A stretch of 5,416 nt of DNA, taken from NCBI GenBank assembly GCA_946885815.1, contig CAMPHE010000139.1, forward strand, positions 1-5,416, written 5' to 3'. Both the position numbers and the translations under genes were made by a program. Origin of the DNA: an uncultured Arenimonas sp. Its GTDB lineage: Bacteria > Pseudomonadota > Gammaproteobacteria > Xanthomonadales > Xanthomonadaceae. Below are positions 4,644-5,416 of the stretch, in pieces. The notes below the pieces were generated by a model that saw nothing but the letters and a program-made list of their open reading frames with translations, had not been told where the DNA came from and ran no database searches. The number at the start of each line of letters is the position of its first letter. Positions within the stretch are counted from its first letter, which is position 1.

Positions 4644-5416
4644 TCAGCCCTGCAGTTCGCGCAGCGTGACCGACGGCGGTGTCGACACGACCCGCCGCGT
4701 CGCCGCCAGTCCCGCGACCAGCGCGGCCAGCGTGCCGAGCGCGGCACCGGTGGCGGCGAGCCCGTAATCCGGCTCCCACGGCAGTTCGAACACCTCCCGC
4801 GCGATCACCCCGGCGAGCACCGAGGCCGCGATCGACGCGACGATGCCCGCGAGCAACCCGATCGCCGCGAACTCCGAGACCTGCGACCAGCGCAGCTGCG
4901 CCCGGCTGCCGCCGAGCACCCGCATCACGCCGCCCTCCAGCAGGCGCTCGTCCTGGCTGGCGCTGACCGCCGCGAGCTGAACCAGCTCGCCCGCGACCAG
5001 CGAGAAGCCGAAGACGGCCTCGACCACGGTGGTCACCTGCGCGACCGTGCCGCGGACCTGCTGCAGCACCGCGTCGACGTCGATGACCGACAGGTTCGGA
5101 AACGCGGCCACCAGATCGGCGGTGAACCGCGTCCGCCCGGCGTCGACCTTGACCGCGGTGATGTGGCTGCCGGCGAACGCATCGAGCGCGCCGGGCGACG
5201 CGAGCACGAAGAAGTTGGGCCGGAAGCTTTCCCAGTCCACTTCGCGCAGGCTCGTGATCGTTCCCTGCAGCGGCGCGCCGGCGACGTCGAACGCGATCTC
5301 GTCGCCGACCGTCCAGCCCATCGTCTTCGCGAATTCCTGTTCGACGGAGAACTCCGTCGCCGCGGGCACGCCGCTCCAGAGCTCGCCGGCGACGACGCGG
5401 TTGTCGTCGCGCAGCG
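4644..5416 (-). CDS. ABC transporter permease of the FtsX/YbbP type, C-terminal part (cut by window edge)
   Basis: The last 256 residues of a large permease are visible; the start lies beyond the right edge and such proteins are usually about 800 aa. The visible part begins in an extracytoplasmic region with VVAGELWSG, a segment reading EFSVEQEFAKTMGWTVGDEI, then TITSLREVDWESFRPNFFVL and LSVIDVDAVLQQVRGTV. This order is characteristic of the E. coli YbbP-like group. Three transmembrane helices follow, forming a C-terminal FtsX domain: around VEAVFGFSLVAGELVQLAA, then EFAAIGLLAGIVASIAASVLAG, then a Gly/Ala-rich helix before TRRVV. Between the first two helices is the conserved cytoplasmic loop SQDERLLEGGVMRVLGGSRAQL. 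YbbP pairs with the ATPase YbbA; a partner gene is not in view. A glutamate in the first of these helices (GELVQ) is unusual. A GTG at 5369 is not a credible start because the family sequence continues upstream of it without a break. Confidence 0.87.
   Translation of the reverse strand, partial: LRDDNRVVAGELWSGVPAATEFSVEQEFAKTMGWTVGDEIAFDVAGAPLQGTITSLREVDWESFRPNFFVLASPGALDAFAGSHITAVKVDAGRTRFTADLVAAFPNLSVIDVDAVLQQVRGTVAQVTTVVEAVFGFSLVAGELVQLAAVSASQDERLLEGGVMRVLGGSRAQLRWSQVSEFAAIGLLAGIVASIAASVLAGVIAREVFELPWEPDYGLAATGAALGTLAALVAGLAATRRVVSTPPSVTLRELQG

Noticed and set aside
3704..4747. Long minus-strand frame of 347 codons opposite the cytochrome c' and DUF456 genes
   Set aside because: It covers two genes with clear family motifs, is Gln/Arg/Asp/Ala-rich and includes the terminator. 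It is a shadow frame.
1..5416. Mobile element, CRISPR, tRNA/rRNA, toxin-antitoxin or defence island
   Set aside because: No transposase or integrase motifs, no spaced direct repeats and no RNA-gene structure were seen. Base composition is even and every gap is short.

Overview
The window is uniformly GC-rich, with G or C at most third codon positions, and densely packed with short intergenic gaps. It looks like ordinary chromosome of a gammaproteobacterium. The best guess is the Xanthomonadales (Lysobacteraceae: Xanthomonas, Lysobacter, Luteimonas and relatives), because a small protein resembling the Xanthomonadaceae-type DUF6116 family sits beside familiar housekeeping genes. That placement is inference from recalled families, not from a search.

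Layout, left to right. (1) The first 96 codons of a glutaryl-CoA dehydrogenase gene run off the left edge on the minus strand. (2) Upstream of it, on the same strand, is a glycine-zipper envelope protein of 236 aa with a duplicated C-terminal module; a 12-bp hairpin lies between the two. (3) A divergent region separates that gene from a plus-strand pair: a 78-aa two-helix membrane protein whose stop overlaps the start of a TatD-family (YjjV-like) metal-dependent hydrolase. (4) Converging on the hydrolase is tcdA (minus strand), the tRNA threonylcarbamoyladenosine dehydratase, with a GC hairpin filling the 25-bp gap between the two stops. (5) A second divergent region, carrying a perfect 9-bp inverted repeat, separates tcdA from a plus-strand glycine-zipper lipoprotein of 160 aa that ends in a textbook intrinsic terminator. 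(6) Immediately after that terminator come a membrane-anchored cytochrome c'-type protein and a DUF456 membrane protein, probably co-transcribed. (7) Converging on them, 4 bp away, is the C-terminal part of a large YbbP-type FtsX-family ABC permease that runs off the right edge.

The genes do not form one pathway. The common thread is envelope biology (two glycine-zipper proteins, two small membrane proteins, a membrane-anchored cytochrome and an ABC permease), interspersed with tRNA modification, a TatD nuclease or hydrolase and amino-acid catabolism. I see no mobile element, CRISPR array, RNA gene, toxin-antitoxin or defence system, and nothing that amounts to a new multi-gene system. The items most worth a second look are local: a leaderless-looking tcdA promoter, an inverted repeat in the tcdA/lipoprotein divergent region, an internal duplication in the larger glycine-zipper protein, and a terminator that leaves no room for a promoter before the cytochrome gene.
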